Shown: positions 9,987 through 23,904, counted from the first letter of the stretch. The stretch is 64,000 bases of DNA from Dryococelus australis (GCA_029891345.1 CM057009.1:285706966-285770965); one strand, 5' to 3'. Notes: generated from the letters alone by a model not told the origin. A program made the numbers and translations.

Positions 9987-11147
9987 TGAGACGTGGTTTG
10001 CAACAAAGAAATATATTACCAGAAAGATAACACGTGGTAACATACAATCTCCCATTATGTGAAGCGAGCCTGGTACACGAGGCCTTCTAGGGGCCTATGA
10101 GGCGGGAAATGGCTTAACTTACCAAGATGGAAATTAAGTGATTAAACTCTCTGGGGTTGCTAGTCGGCGGAGAGGACGGTTGGCACATGGGAGAGCAAAA
10201 TCTAAGAAAAAGGTTCTGGAATAATTATATGCTTTAAACTATTGACACCCTAAATGGTTAACACAACTTGATAATGCTCCTGTGGCACACGGCGTGGAGT
10301 GGCGCACATCCGCCCTCGAAGACCCATTGAACCAGACTAAAGATGGTGGTGTGTAGGTACCCTTAGCAACGGACTCCTTCTTGCCAGTATCTTGAGGGAA
10401 ATGTTTACACAGAACAAATGCAAAACACTTCATACCAAAGATAACTGAGAGCAGGAAAATAATTGGTGGATTATCTTACGTGAATTGGAATGTTCAGAAC
10501 TCTTTAGGAAAGTCTCTCGTTATTGTTGCTAAGCATCTCTAGATTTGCACAACATGTATTGATGCCAGAACAGGCGAGCAGAAGACATAAAACACTATAA
10601 TAAAATTTAACAAAAACAAAACATTTATTTAAACCCTTCTCAAACAGCGAAATTAATTAAAGTGAAAATGAATGTATGAGCTGTTGGAAATTTGTTCCGT
10701 GAACTTGGCAATATGGCTGCCAGAACTGCAAGCATCTTTGAATGCTTATTTTCCTTAAAATGTGCAATCATTTACCAGTATATTAAAACAAATTAACACA
10801 CAACATAGTACTTGGATAAATAACAGAATAATTTAGAGCATCTCAGTTTATGTCTGTGTGAACACATGTGTACCACGTGGGTTAGCATCGAACATTAAAA
10901 TACAAATTAAGTCAGTGACGCAAGGAGGAGATAACAATTCCTCGGGCATGCATTAGACTCTGCTTTAAGGGGGTCACACTTTTACGCAAAAAGAAACTAG
11001 CTAGTGGCCAGTGGTCTTTAGATGCAGTGAACGGATCCCTAGTTCATTCATGCTTCATACTACATCACATGCATCAATGCACATTGTGTGGTCCATGCAG
11101 CAGCGAGCACTATTGGGCTGCTCCCCGAGTGGCACACAGAGCGAGGG
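9987..11147 (-). repeat. Gypsy element 1, right LTR (5' LTR of the element)
   Basis: This is the second LTR copy, diverged from 2676-3494 by scattered substitutions and small indels. It contains about 360 extra bases (10147-10511) bounded by TCTCT on both sides. The left LTR has only one TCTCT at that point, so either an insertion with a 5-base duplication occurred here, or the left copy lost the segment by recombination between short repeats. Confidence 0.85.
10147..10511. repeat. About 360-bp segment present in only one LTR
   Basis: The segment lies between two TCTCT repeats and interrupts the match between the LTRs. It has no recognised RNA promoter boxes, inverted termini or coding frame; the 64-codon minus frame at 10239-10433 looks like chance. 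It is either a small insertion or part of the ancestral LTR. Confidence 0.6.
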
Positions 11148-11590
11148 AGCCTTAAGTTATATTTCGTATAAATTCTGTGTTGTCTTTGTCTTGTGTTGGT
11201 GTTAATGTGTATCATGTTTGTGTTTATTGTTTTGCTTAATTTTTTTTTGGTTTAATATAGAATACAATTTTTGGTAAATTAATTAACATTTAATATTCTC
11301 TTTGTTCAACTTCTCTTAGGAGGTTCATACATATCTAACTGTCAGTATCCAGTATAGGATATAACAAAAATTGTTACATAAAATTTAATTCATTGAGCTA
11401 TTCATAACTTTGTGATTGTCCTTCTGGTGTGTGTTTTTGTACCGTTAAGTATTTGTTGTCTTATGTGTTTTTCTTTTACTTTTGTTGTGTTCTTTGTGCC
11501 ACCCGGTTATTGGTCTGTCTGTACTGTTGGATGGTACATAAAGCAGATAAATAAATAAATATATAAATAAATAATAATAATAATAATGGT
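11148..11590 (+). mobile_element. LINE 3' end fragment
   Basis: The segment ends with GGATGGTACATAAAGCAG followed by AAATAAATAAATATAAATAAATAATAATAATAATAATGG. This resembles the tails of the LINEs at 2340-2375 (+) and 37168-37200 (-), where a GGTGGCA-TATTAAA-like motif precedes the same AAAT repeats. Only 3' untranslated sequence is left, with no RT. The upstream limit is uncertain. Confidence 0.6.
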
Positions 11591-12480
11591 TATGTATTAT
11601 TATGCGATTGGTGCATATGGGATGAAGAAGTGTTCTACTTCTGCTCCCGCGAGGCCTTCGTTTGTAGGTATCCAAAGCAATGGAAGAATCTCTTAATCTG
11701 GGATTTTAGGGATTTTCCTATGCCTCCAAGTATGGATCTGTGCAAAATTTGCAGGAAACAGTTTTATGAAAAACAGAAATTGGTCAAGGGCTTCCCAGAG
11801 AAATTAAGGGCATCCTAAAAAAAAATTAAACTCACATCACTTCGTAACATCTTCCTGGACGTCAATAAATTTATGTCCTCACAAATACATCTTTCCAGAA
11901 TTTATGAAATGACTTTTTTTTTTTATCTAACACTCGCAAAAAAAAAAAGAAAGAAAATTAAAAATTGTCTAAGTTCTTATTTACTATTCATAATATACAT
12001 TTTACGCATCAACATTATAATTTATTTCATTTATAATTCTGTGTCATCACAAAAAAAAAAAAAAGAACTTTTATATATGTTGTCATGCTTAGAACGTCTT
12101 AAAAATGTTCACAGCTTTTACACCACATTGATTTTACATTCGCCCCCATTATATGTTTCCATCAACACAAACTATTTCTGTAGGAGCTCATCTGAATAAC
12201 TTGGAAAGATATACGGTGATGGCTTACAGCAGGTTCCTTGAACGCGCTGAGGTTGAAGGGGTCGTCACCATCAAAGCCGAACTGTCTTCAGCAACTAACA
12301 CCACAACCACTCCCCCCCCCCCCCCCCCCCCGAACAGGCAGCAAGCTCCAGCAGCAATCCACCGTAAAGTCAGCACCGGACCTCTCCTCCAACAAAAGTT
12401 TGACTCTTAGGACATAACATTAGAACAGTAGCACTGCAGCAGTGGACAACAGCCAACAACATCACCATCTTTATCACGTC
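11591..12480 (+). other. Repeat-derived stretch with short unidentified frames
   Basis: Two frames look slightly coding-like but are not recognised: 11630-11818 (with CKICRKQFYEKQK) and 12153-12410, which crosses a run of 20 C at 12312-12331. A segment at about 11790-11865 recurs at 23905-23985 (see repeat). Several A runs (11939-11950, 12051-12064) are present. Confidence 0.4.
11790..11865 (+). repeat. Dispersed repeat, copy A
   Basis: GCTTCCCAGAGAAATTAAGG and the following ATCACTTCGTAACATC match 23905-23985 in the same orientation, about 12.1 kb away, with a few substitutions. The match covers roughly 75 bases. It is a family of repeat fragments or the edges of one large insertion. Confidence 0.75.
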
Positions 12481-13330
12481 TTTTAACATAAATGTACTTT
12501 CGTGTACTTTACTGTATAATGTGTACATCTTTAATTAGCGACCAAATGAACCGAAACATCATTGTTAATCGCACAGACAACAAAACTAAATTAATTAAAG
12601 AATGCAAAAATGGAAGGGTGGATGAGGTACCGTACCACTAGTCATCGTAAAACAAACATAATAAGGTCCCTAAAGCAGAAACCTCCCACCAAACATTGCC
12701 CTAAAATAGCAGACCTTAACAACTAGGAAAACAGCTTAAAGTTTTGGGGTGTAATGACATAATATAGGGACTATAGGAGGGGGTGGGGGGTGTGATACTG
12801 TCGACATAAAAGATAGTCCAAGCACATGCACCTCAGTGTTTTTTCGTTGGTGTCTTCGGCGCTCCAACTCTGGGTTCGACCCACTGGTGGCGGGCTCCTC
12901 TGGCCAGATGGTCACTGCACGCAAGGGGGTGGGTAGGTATTCCCTGCCTGGAAAGGCCAGGAGTCGTGACCAGACTGTCAACACCACCCAGTGGTACTGG
13001 AAGCTGGGTTATCTACGCTGAGTATGAGGGCTCGACTGGCTACTATGTTGACTTCAGGGGGTGAAGGCTAAGGAAACACTCTTCTGAAGTAGCCAGGAGT
13101 CATCTCCTCCAACCTAGTTGCAGACACCGGCTCGACCCATCAGTGACGCAGCCAGTCTATCAACACAAAGGAGTGTCCAAACACTGAATCAGCATTTGAA
13201 AAGCGAGAGTCCTGATCTCTCCCTTATAGTAAGCCTCACACGACTAACACATACATCGTCCCTGTTCTGCGACTAGAGTAGTGGTAAGGAAAGGAGAGAC
13301 AGGCTGGTCTACTCCTAACCACACCCATCT
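12481..13330. other. Noncoding, GC-richer patch at 12820-13210
   Basis: The patch contains an open frame in both directions (12836-13021 + and 12736-12987 -) but no domain is recognised. Its raised GC content and absence of A runs set it apart from its neighbours; it may be a fragment of a non-autonomous repeat. The remainder shows nothing identifiable. Confidence 0.4.
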
Positions 13331-15660
13331 AACTACAACTAACACCCTTCATCAAACAAATAACAGTAATACTTATAAAACTGGAATAAACCCTTACATT
13401 TAAGCGGCTGCGGTACAGTAACTCTCACACTCTATCAGAATCTAGAAATTTTTTGACAACTTTTGGGTTTGAAGGTCTTCACTAATATTATAGCATCTAA
13501 AAGTAAAACTTATAATTTGCTACTCATAACATCTTAGCAATTTAACTTAAACACATCTAACGCACTCACTTTTTTTGGCAGCTAAGTTTACAAAAATACT
13601 TGTAAGTCAGCATCTAGGATTTTGTAAACAATTGGCCGCTAACGAAATGGGCTGCTTATATTAGTCTCATCATCTGAAAAATAATGAACGTCTGAACTCT
13701 AATGGGACCCTTTATTAAGCGGCTAAGTCCCCACCAGATGCGTCTACCATTTTGCATCTGAAACAAAATTAAGGACTAAGGTTCTTAACCTAACTTAACT
13801 AACTTATTTATAACTTATCCCTAACAGCTTATTGTGAAGACCTTTCAACCATTACTTTATACAGCAAATTTTTCTCATGTACAACTCATCAGGCCAGGTT
13901 CCAAGGAGACATGGTGGCAATGGGAACACTTGACGTGCTCAGGCTCCCATGGATGCTGCATACGCCCATCTGATTTCTCAGACAGGGCACAGATGTTAGT
14001 GTGTCTGGCACCAACCCTGAATTGAAAGCAATGAGGGATTGTTGGCCGACGGCACTTGTGGATCCCTGGTGTCTGTGTCGATGCTGATGCTTGTGCGGAG
14101 TTGCCACGTGCTCTTACCAACACTGAAGTTAAGGTGATAGTTTTTACTACCACGAGAGTGTATGATGTAGGCCTCCTACATGTTGTTTAATTACACTGCT
14201 GCTACTCTGTCTAGGGGACAGGACCCATAATAGATATACTGGTAAATACTTCAATACTTAAACTGCGGCCTTAAGGATACTGTGCCCGAAGTTACCTTTT
14301 GGTACGTGGAATAAAATGCAGGAATCCATCACATACGTTTTATTACTGTATAACTAACTACTTACACTCACATCTGAAATGGCATAAGTGATACGGACTC
14401 TGCACTCTAGGATTTGCCATAAGCCCGATGCTGTAAAGGTAGGCGATGTCCTTAATGAATTATATGAGAAATTACATTTACACTCGCAGGAAAAGGCAGC
14501 AGGTCCAACCCTCAGTACTGAAGTTAAAGAAAGGTTCTTGTTGACTACTTACTATTGCAAATTAAGAGAGTTATGGCCTAAATGATGCGTACCGAGGATG
14601 GTCGCTGGAGAAAACCTCCCACACTACCGTCGTCTCTGAGTGCCAAGCCAAAGATGCAGACATGGCCGTGGCGGCGATGTTAAGCACCCGCGCCAAGGTC
14701 AAGTTGCTATCTGAATGGTTATGCAACGTATGCCCTCTTAAAACTAAGATTGCACATAATATTCTCTGTATTTACAAAACATATTGGTGACATCCCAGCG
14801 ATTAAACAAGCGTTCGTTTGGTCGTTCAAAAATGTATATAAGGGGGGTGTCACAGCACTTGCATAACAAATAAAACTTTATAAGGCTGTGCTGTACAGTC
14901 CTTTGCAATTAAGTTGTCTTTACACTATATTTACTATTAAATATATGCTTGCTTGGTTTCTGCTGGAATAGTGATGCGCAGTCAAAAGACGTCACATGCG
15001 CCATTATGATGCTGCGAAACATCACTTCCGCCTCACATATACCACTATGAATTACGTCACTTTTTATGAAGCCCCTTTTACACATCCAAGATGGGACCAA
15101 GTGCAACGTCAATTTACGCAGACTACAAAAGAAACTGCTACACACATCTGTCTCGTACGGACAAAAATTGAATATCTACAGGGCAGTGCTATTCCCTGCT
15201 TATTTTATTCTGTATAGGGGCTGCGGAGTACTATACTTTGGCCAGAAGGCTCACCTACGTAGTACACATTGGGGGAATGCATAATACTGCTGCGCGGGCC
15301 GCCCACTTGTTCCCACCAATGTATGTTGTACCTGGTGGTTGTGGCTTCGTGGGGACGCCATGCTAGATCACTAACGAATTGCCCCCAGGAGTTACCTCAT
15401 GGAAGAAAATTATTAAAACGACCTTTGTGAGATACACAATCCAGGTCCCAGAGAAAAGTGACTCTTTTGTCCTCAGTGATTTACACCAGTGTACTCCTGC
15501 CTGTTCTCGTCGACTCGGCATGCTCGAAATGTGGTAGTTGACTGCGTGGTGCAAATGGTCAGAGAGGCGCTCGTGAACCCTGCGTTCACGTCATACTTGT
15601 AGATCCTTACGACTAATGCTCAAATTTCTCATTGCTGTTCCAACAGTTAGCGACTAGATA
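13331..15660. other. Unrecognised repeat-like sequence with short frames
   Basis: Short plus-strand frames occur at 13834-14025, 14388-14585 and 14996-15284. That at 14388-14585 (KPDAVKVGDVLNELYEKLHL and VKERFLLTTYYCKLRELW) has protein-like composition but no family I know. I see no terminal repeats around them. Confidence 0.35.
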
Positions 15661-17198
15661 ACAACATAAACAACATCAAAATATCACTATCCCCTCTTAG
15701 GACTATTTAAACATAAGAAATTAGGGAGCCACTAGCTCAAAAACTTCAAATTGGCTAAAACAATAGACAACCACCAATATTTCTCTTGGCAATCATCAAA
15801 ATACATTTAACATACATTCCAACTACTGTGCTTTGCTCCAAGCATCTTTTAATACAAAAATTTAATTATTATTTTATAAGTGACAAGTTTTATCACTAAT
15901 AAAAATATCCAATTCAGGCTCTCTTTAGTATTAGGAAACAGGTACTGAATATCAAAAACCAACACAGGCAATCCTCTACTTTTGGACATAATGTGTTCCT
16001 AATTTTGTGTAATGAAAGTTTAAATGCATGAAAGTAGAACCCTTAAGTTAATGTGATAAATGAGTTTTTCTTAGAGGTAAAAAAAACTTACCTAAATATA
16101 AAAATTTATTCAAAACAATGTATTTTACACACAAAAAACAAGATTATGCATAAAAGTTAGTGAAAAGTGTTTACATGTACAGCTAACAGTTAAAACTATT
16201 GAAAAGACACCTTTTACACACATAAAAATTTGCCTAATTACAGTGGGTCGGCTCAAGTTGGAAGACCACTCTATAGCTGCAAATGATTCACCACTTTCCG
16301 ATTGTGCGATAATTTCTAATTTTGGTTGTAGGCTATTTACATCATGTTTTCTTTGTATCTTACACACTAAGTCTTCATTAAACTCGGTTTTACATTTCTT
16401 ATTCATTTCAAAGTTAAAATAAATACATACATCCACCAATATATATATAAAATTAGAGAATTTACCTAAAATGAATCTAAACACCGTAATAAAAACAATG
16501 GAAGTTCTAAACCGGAACAGCATTAATACATAGAACTGCCATAGAGTAGTAACACTTCAGACTACATACAACTGCATATGTACATTAAGTTCAATTCATG
16601 ATGAAAAATGTATACTTAACAATTGTGTACATATCAAAATGAATGTAGGTACATATTATTTGTGGCACAGTTTATGATCGTAGTGTACGTAAACAGCTCT
16701 GACGTATGAACCAACCCATAAAGAATACCTAATTTTATTATCATACGTACATGTTCATTATGTACATGTTTTTCATCTTATTCAATTATAACAATAACAT
16801 AGTTACATACAATGACACAAGAGGTCTCTTTGTATAAGTCAACTTTGCAGCAAAATTATTTGTGAAGTTAAATACAGAATATAAATGTTTAGCATATCTT
16901 TGGTGTTTACACAATTATGTTTGTCTTGATAGTGGTGTGCATGTGATATGTTTTTTGGTTGTAAACGAAAGTGCGAAGCAAACACCTGAAAGTTGAATTT
17001 ATGGTGTAAGAAACAAATGTACGAAAGTGTGAATTGTATGAGAGTCGAATGTCTGAAAGTAGATGACTGCCTTAACCAAACAGCGACACACAATTATTTT
17101 TAATTAGCCGACAAATCTCTATTAACCCCAAACACATGTTTCCTTCTACTAGCAACAATCCTACAATGAACAAAAGGAAACCAGCAAAAAGGGGTGTC
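15661..17198. other. AT-rich, no gene seen
   Basis: AT-rich noncoding sequence. The minus-strand open frame at 16125-16523 (132 codons) has low-complexity hydrophobic composition and no domain; I treat it as chance. Confidence 0.5.
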
Positions 17199-17420
17199 AC
17201 TTCTTCTCCATCACATCCTGTTGTTCCATTGGGAGGCTAGGTGGACATCTATCACACTCTGGGCAGGCCATCCTCACTCTCTGTTCTCGCTCTCGGAACA
17301 GACCTGTTCCTTCCATGCAGAATGTGGGGTTCCATGACCCACAGTCCCCTTCTGGCCAACCCACCTCTAAGGTTGATCCAGTCTGGTAATCCGACTGTTT
17401 ATCACCTACCTTGACACTTT
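17199..17420 (-). pseudogene. Unidentified coding-like frame with a Cys cluster
   Basis: The minus strand is open for about 70 codons without a start Met. It reads through VGWPEGDCGSWNPTFC, then LFREREQRVRMACPECDRC and ends QDVMEKK before a TGA at about 17201. GC content is well above the surrounding AT-rich DNA and the residue use looks like real protein. It could be an exon of a gene on the minus strand or the C-terminal zinc-binding end of a transposase. No convincing splice site is visible, so the limits are tentative. Confidence 0.35.
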
Positions 17421-20400
17421 CCTAAAGAGCTTCCAAACAAAACAAAAGTAAATCAAAACACACATTATATCCAACCAAAATATAAATTAAATCACAGATC
17501 ATCCTATAAGTTATTTGGAGGGATTGCAAAAAATTCTCAAAACACAACTTTCATTATCGGCTGCATAGACACCTATCAACACTTTCACTACTAACTTTTT
17601 AAAACCCAATAAAAAAAAAAATCAAAATGTTTATTAATACAACATTATTACAAAACAAAATAATACAGCAATAAAATTATAATTCCCACGAGTTCCAAAC
17701 CCAAACTCACATGAAGTGGCGACTGGGAAAAATTTTTTTTTTTAAATCTCCTACTGTGTTTTGTCAACTCTTTCTTTCCTCCATTCATTGTTTTACTTAG
17801 TCCAGCAAATTTTTGTTACATTTCCCTGCTTCCTTTTCAAAAGTAAAATCTTACTCGTCTGTTTATCTACCAAAAAAATAACAATTTACAACTCCTGAAA
17901 AGAAACAAACATTATCAATTAATGTAAGAAGACTACTTTCACCTTGTAAAATTTTGCTGCCGCCGCAAGCATCATCCATTGTTTACGTCTCTTGCCCTCT
18001 CTAGGCAGCAGTAGAACATCATAAATATGGTTGTCGTCTGCTGGTGGGCAAATCCAACTCCACCAACTCTACTGGTTACTGTAACATTTTTGGCAAAAAC
18101 TTTTTAAGTTACTAAATTTCATAAACACTATTCATGTCTGTTTGATCGTAATAATTAATTTCGCTTTGGTCAGTTTGCTTAAATGAAAGATGGTTTAACG
18201 TCTGTTTATTACAGTGCAATGCATGAGAATAAAAATAAAACAAAATTTAAACATCAGCTAGTCAAAACAAAACATCTAGTGCCACCTCGTGACCATTGTG
18301 CCAACTAACTACGCCTATCGTTGCGGCACACACCCCAGCAAGTGCTGTTAACCTGACAACATGTTTCACTCAGAACTGTGGGGCAGAGAATAGAAACCTT
18401 TCCATCAAAAACAGTACTGTTTCAGCTAAACGTCATAACAGCTTTCAGAGCAACAGAAAGAATAAATGTCTACACTGTAAATGAACTGTAAAGGCTTCAA
18501 ACGACTAATTCAATTCAACCAAGCACTTAGTGTGTAAAACGATGTGAATGTTCCAAGCAACAAAAATGGACTTCCAAAAACTGTGTAATCAGCTCTATTC
18601 TCGCGGCTATCAATTTTAAAATAAAATTCAAACTAAATCCATCAACAAATTTAAATACTAGAACTCCTGTCATTACTCAACCTCAAAATTGCTAACCTTT
18701 ACGTCTTCTCCCATCAAAACTATTTCAGCCAGCAGTACAAGTGATCTCAGGCCATACCATACCAACTCAACACAGCTATTGTATGCCTATACCCATAACT
18801 ATATTAATTACGTGGCGCTAGTTGCAGACAAACCAATTAAATTACGTCCAAACAGTAAACTACGGTAGTCTTCCCAAATAAGCACTACAACATAATTACT
18901 ACGTGTCTACAATTCTACCTGATTACGACTAAAAGGGCTTCAGTAGGGCATCTATTAAGTCAGTACGACTACCGTAATTACGGTACCTGCACCACCATTT
19001 CACTAAACACTACAGATCTGAAGTCAGTCCTAGCTAAACAAAACTAATAAAAAAACTAAATTAATTATACAATAAAACAAAGTAATTAAAGAGCAAACCA
19101 TTTGGCATTGCATCAGTAAGCAACCTGCCTACCTCTGGATAGTATAGGCTCGAAAAAATTACTTTAGAAAAAGTCCAAAACACCTTACAAATAAATGTTG
19201 AAAAAAATTCTAGGCCAAAATTACTACTACCCGGCACCTCCACAAAATGTGGCAGGGGTGTAAAAAGAGCAGAAAATATAGGGGGAAAAGTGAAAACACT
19301 GTAGGGGAGCTGGGTGTTTGTGATTGGCTGGGTAGCTAGAATAAAATAATAATTCATCTCTGCAATCATTAATTCACATACTTCGCACATTCGGCAACTC
19401 AACTTATGTACTTGTCCACATTATTTACTTAAATTTATCATTCCTTATTTTTGTTAAAAAAATTAATTAATACAAAAAGGCGTGCTGGCATCATGGCAAG
19501 TCATAACACAGTTAACATTATGCCCACATAATAAAAATGTATTTAAAAGATAGAAATATTACTCAGAGTTATTACAAATAAATAACATGAGAATTCAACA
19601 AGTTGGTGGTCTCAATATATTATAACACAAAAACTTTAACAAGTGTGTTTGACATAGTGAATTCTCTTTAAGTTAAAAAAATATATATTTTAACTACATA
19701 TTTCCTGTTTCACCAGTATATTAACATCATTGGGTAGTGAACCATCTATTCAACAAAGTTAAATCATTATTTAATATCTTTTACTAAAGATAGTAAATAA
19801 AAAAAAATATGGAATGGGATTCATTAAAAACTATTGTAAATAATACTATTAATCTTATGAAGCATCTTAATAATTCATTTTCTTATATATTTTTTTGTTT
19901 ACTTTAAATTCTTTCTGTCTAGGCTTATCACCTTCAATGTGTATGCAATAGCTTTCAAAAGATAGTTCTACCATTCGTGTTTCATTAAATTAAACAAATA
20001 TAAAGAAATTGCTATAGTTTTTGTATCTGTGCTCTGAAGAACATAACTGGCGATGATCCGTCTGGTTACATAACGTGAATTGAGGTTATTCCCAACTAAA
20101 AGTTGCGCTGACAGCCACGGGACTGGGATGAACTGGGAACCTGGAACACGGAACGGACTATAGAGCGTCGAACTTCTCCATGCCTAGGTGTAGAACCTAC
20201 TAACAGCCGTTACTATGACAGCAAAAAAATTAACTACATTGCTATATTAGTTTCTGCGACACTACGCATCTTCCAAACTACCAGCAAACTTGACGACTAC
20301 ATTCTAGTAGCAAACAACAAATCAGCTGCCTGCCGAGAGAAAACGTGTATGTCACTCCAAGTGCCAGTAGATGAGTAACGTGCCAAAAAATGTGTGCAAC

Positions 20401-23400
20401 GAGAAGATGCAGCCTGTTAGCAGTGCTCCATGATGACGACACAAACATTGGTGGCACGGCGATGCAACAGCGCCACTCCGGGACGAAAAAGTATTACCTC
20501 GACGAGTCCAAGGTGCACTTTTTTTTATGCTAAATAGCGAATGTGGTTAGAATACATGCCGGTGTGATGCGGCTTTTGCCGAGCTGTATGCAGTAAGCAT
20601 GAAATTTAAATCGCAAACGTAACAGAAATGGATGTGACAGCAGTTCACGGATCATCTAACACAGTGCTGCAGCCACCAAGCCTTGCTCTAATACCGTGCG
20701 ATGAAGCTTCTCTACAGTCATACTCTCTTGCCTTGGATGCTGGCAAATTAATTAAACAAAGTTCTAATTATTCTAAGAGAACCAAAAATAGTCCAGTTGG
20801 TCACTAATAAGAATCCCAGTTTATTAGATTAATTTCAAAACAGTAAATAAACTACACGAAAATTTAAATATTGTATCATAAAAGAAAAATTTCTTTTTAC
20901 TGTGTGATATTTATCACTTGCTAGCTAGGAAATTAAAATTACATCAAAAGCTAACTGAGTAAATGTCCCATTTGTGCATATAAGACCGAAATATAGTAAC
21001 TTTAAGAGATTCCTTCCTGGTATAAAAGGAACATCCCTAGGTAAATAAATGTTGGCCTAGACCCTAAGTGAAATACTAACCCATTATATTATTCATAATT
21101 TCAAAGTATAAAATAATATTGAATAACTAACTTCGCTTTGAAAAATAAAATCAAACTGACATATGAAATCCGCAGTAACAAAAACTTTTACTATGTGCCC
21201 TTTAAAATCTATCACGTAATTAAACGTCGTATTTACCCATGAACTGAAATTAAAGTAACTTAAGTTCTATCATATCCATAAAGAGACAGAAATGAAGGAC
21301 TTTCAGAAATACCAAAACAGGCTCACAATTAAAATATAGATGTTTTGCTTTAAACCTTACGAAAATGGAAACCTTAAAATTGTACCACAAAACCAAAATC
21401 AGTCAATACTGAAAAACAGTTTGCCACAGTCCAAAATTTTCCAATGGCACAAACTATCGGTAACTAACCTCAAAGGTGGGCAAAACGTCCAAAGGAAACA
21501 AAAAAAAAAAAAAAAAAAAAAACTTTGAACACATCTCCAAAACATCAACAATAGTTTCTTAACCTCCATGAAACTTATAACGGCAAAAGTAACATCTCAA
21601 AATGGCAAGTAAGCATCGTGACTGAAAGCTATGATAAATAGAGTCTATAATTACATTGGCCAACCTTTAAATACCAGGGGGGGGGGGGGGGGTTGGCAGC
21701 TCCACCATCAGGACTATTAAGTGGGCATCCTGAATTGTCCTTAACTAGAAAAGTTGACATCTGACAGACTATTAAAAAAAATTTACCCAAACATACTGCT
21801 GTAACTCAGAATGGCTATCGCACTCGCTTTATTAGGAGAGGTGAAAAAAATGTTGGGAACTTTAGGCAGGAGTTTCTGATGCAAAGGAAATAGCAACAAT
21901 AATAAACTAATTAATTAAAATTAAATTCAAAAGAGAAAAATCACACATAGTGAAGACCAATTGTAAACTGTCTTATCGTTAATAGATTCCAGTAAATGAA
22001 ATAGGAAATAAACGTCATACTCAACTCCAATTTTAACAGATAAAAAGGAGAACTTCTCAAACACTACAAACAAAAGAAGATAATTTTCAAGTCATTCTTT
22101 TCAGAACCAAAAGATGAAATAGCCAAAAACTATTTAACATCATAAAAATATATATAACATTCGAAATTCTGTCTTTCCAGTTGTTTACAAAATTTCCAAA
22201 ATTATAGTTTCAAAAAGATTTTCACAATAAAAGTTAATAAATCAGGTTAAAATGTCTTTATAAACAAATTATTTAGATTCTGAATTCCAAAAATAAAAGA
22301 ATACAAATAATTGAAACATTTTAAGCATATAGTATAACTTTAAAACAGGTAACGGTAGTTTTGAAAACACCATAACTTAGTTACTTTTTTAGACCCCTAT
22401 CTCATATCTGGTTTGATAAACAGTATCGGCTGAAACTATAATTTATACAAATATACATCTCTATGTATAGGGACACAACTTTAATGATGGCAGGAAAACG
22501 TCTAAACAAAACATCATGTCTGAAACTCGTCTTACATTTACTGCAAAAATACTTGAGGGCCCATCACCTGCTGGCTTCAACTGTGAATGTCACCAAAACT
22601 TTTCTAAAATCATCCTCCTTAACTGGCTATTAACTTTATGGGCTAAAGAAAATTTAAAAAAATTCTACAGCCAATTTACTCTGCCTCAAGTTTTGTAAAA
22701 AAAAAAAAAAAAAAAAGAACTGCTTTTCTTCAATCATGATATTTCTAAAATAAAAACATTTGTGACGTACTTTTACTGAACATTACTGAAACAATACTAC
22801 GTCCTTAAATGAGCAACATACTGAAGCCCTGGCATCTGACTACTGGAATGTACTACTACTATAACATGCTGTACTTATCTTTTAGCAGCTACATGATAAT
22901 CTACTCGCTCAGACTCCTCCAGCATGACCTCACCACATCTCTCCCCGACTGCTAGCTTCCCACTACGACTGACCTCTCACGACCGTCCCACTATTACTGA
23001 CCACTCCATGTTTAAAACGACGACCCTTTAACAACAGACCTCTCGATGGTCTGCTTGTCAACAAACAATGCAGCACCTGACCTAGCCTGATGTCATACCT
23101 TACTCCACTTGGTCTCCACCCAATCAGAAGACACCATGCACACATATGACAGTTCGAAAATACATCATAAGTGCAGACTTACTTTCTTGTCCCTGAACGT
23201 CCTGTGCTTTGTCTGCTGCCCACAGCATGTAACCGCCCCTCTTCCCCTGACAATGCCTACAAGCGCACAGCTGCCGATGCCAAAATGTCACCGTTAGTAC
23301 CACTCTCAGAACTTAAACGATCAACACTGTGCACACGTGCACAGTTCTTAAAGAGCTGACTTAAATCTCTAGCAAAGCGGTGGCGAAAGAAAAACATAAA

Positions 23401-23520
23401 CAGCTGCAGCCGGCAGAGTGCTGAGGCTGAACTCAGCTCTGAAAGATGACAAACATGTCCAACACTGACTCTAAAACTATCCACAGCAAATCTAACCTTA
23501 TATCCCAACTTTAGAAAATA
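17421..23520. other. A/C-rich noncoding block
   Basis: The plus strand is strongly richer in A and C than in T and G over kilobases. It has many A runs (21499-21522, 22697-22716) and a run of 16 G at 21677-21692. Short frames at 18296-18484, 19061-19402 (-), 21340-21528 and 22516-22698 have no recognisable content. A GC-richer stretch at 22900-23460 is also unassigned. Confidence 0.5.
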
Positions 23521-23522
23521 TT

Positions 23523-23523
<1 letters not shown>

Positions 23524-23572
<49 letters not shown>
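23524..23572 (+). repeat. Poly(A), 49 bases
   Basis: This is an uninterrupted A run. No retrotransposon body or retrogene could be recognised directly upstream, so its origin is open. Confidence 0.9.
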
Positions 23573-23574
<2 letters not shown>

Positions 23575-23904
23575 CTTCCAAGAAAAAAAAAATTAAAGGC
23601 ATCTGAACAGAATAATTATTAAAAATTTTAAACAGGCACCACAAAAACTAAACAAAAACATGACTGCTATGTTGAGGTCAAAAAGGTCCTAAGTACTCTA
23701 TCACTAGAAAAAAAGTGAAACAACATTCCAAAATTATAACAAACCAGAATTAAAAATAATATCATTAAATCATATATCAAAACACTAAAAAAAAGACTCA
23801 CATCCGGACAAAAAAGGGGGAGAAACCTTACCAAGCAAAATCATTTAGAACCTTAAAACCCAAAGAAAAATAATGAAACAACCTAATGCATCATAACAAA
23901 AACA

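Larger units (their letters stand above)
2676..11147 (-). mobile_element. Ty3/gypsy LTR retrotransposon with PHD fingers, decayed
   Basis: Two long direct repeats (2676-3494 and 9987-11147) flank an internal region that reads, on the minus strand, as N-terminal ORF, PHD fingers, gag, protease, RT, RNase H, integrase and a tail. The order RT-RNase H-integrase is that of Ty3/gypsy. The frame is broken many times, so the copy is dead. A G-rich run just inside the left LTR (complement of 3507-3512) is a candidate polypurine tract and supports minus orientation. I could not identify a primer-binding site next to the right LTR. The PHD fingers before gag and the FHGF-repeat tail after integrase are unusual and are listed separately. 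The LTRs are clearly diverged from each other, which suggests an old insertion. Confidence 0.9.

Noticed and set aside
16125-16523. 132-codon minus ORF rich in Phe and Ile
   Set aside because: Low-complexity composition expected from AT-rich DNA; no motif.
23524-23572. Poly(A) as the tail of a processed retrogene
   Set aside because: No recognisable coding sequence lies directly upstream.
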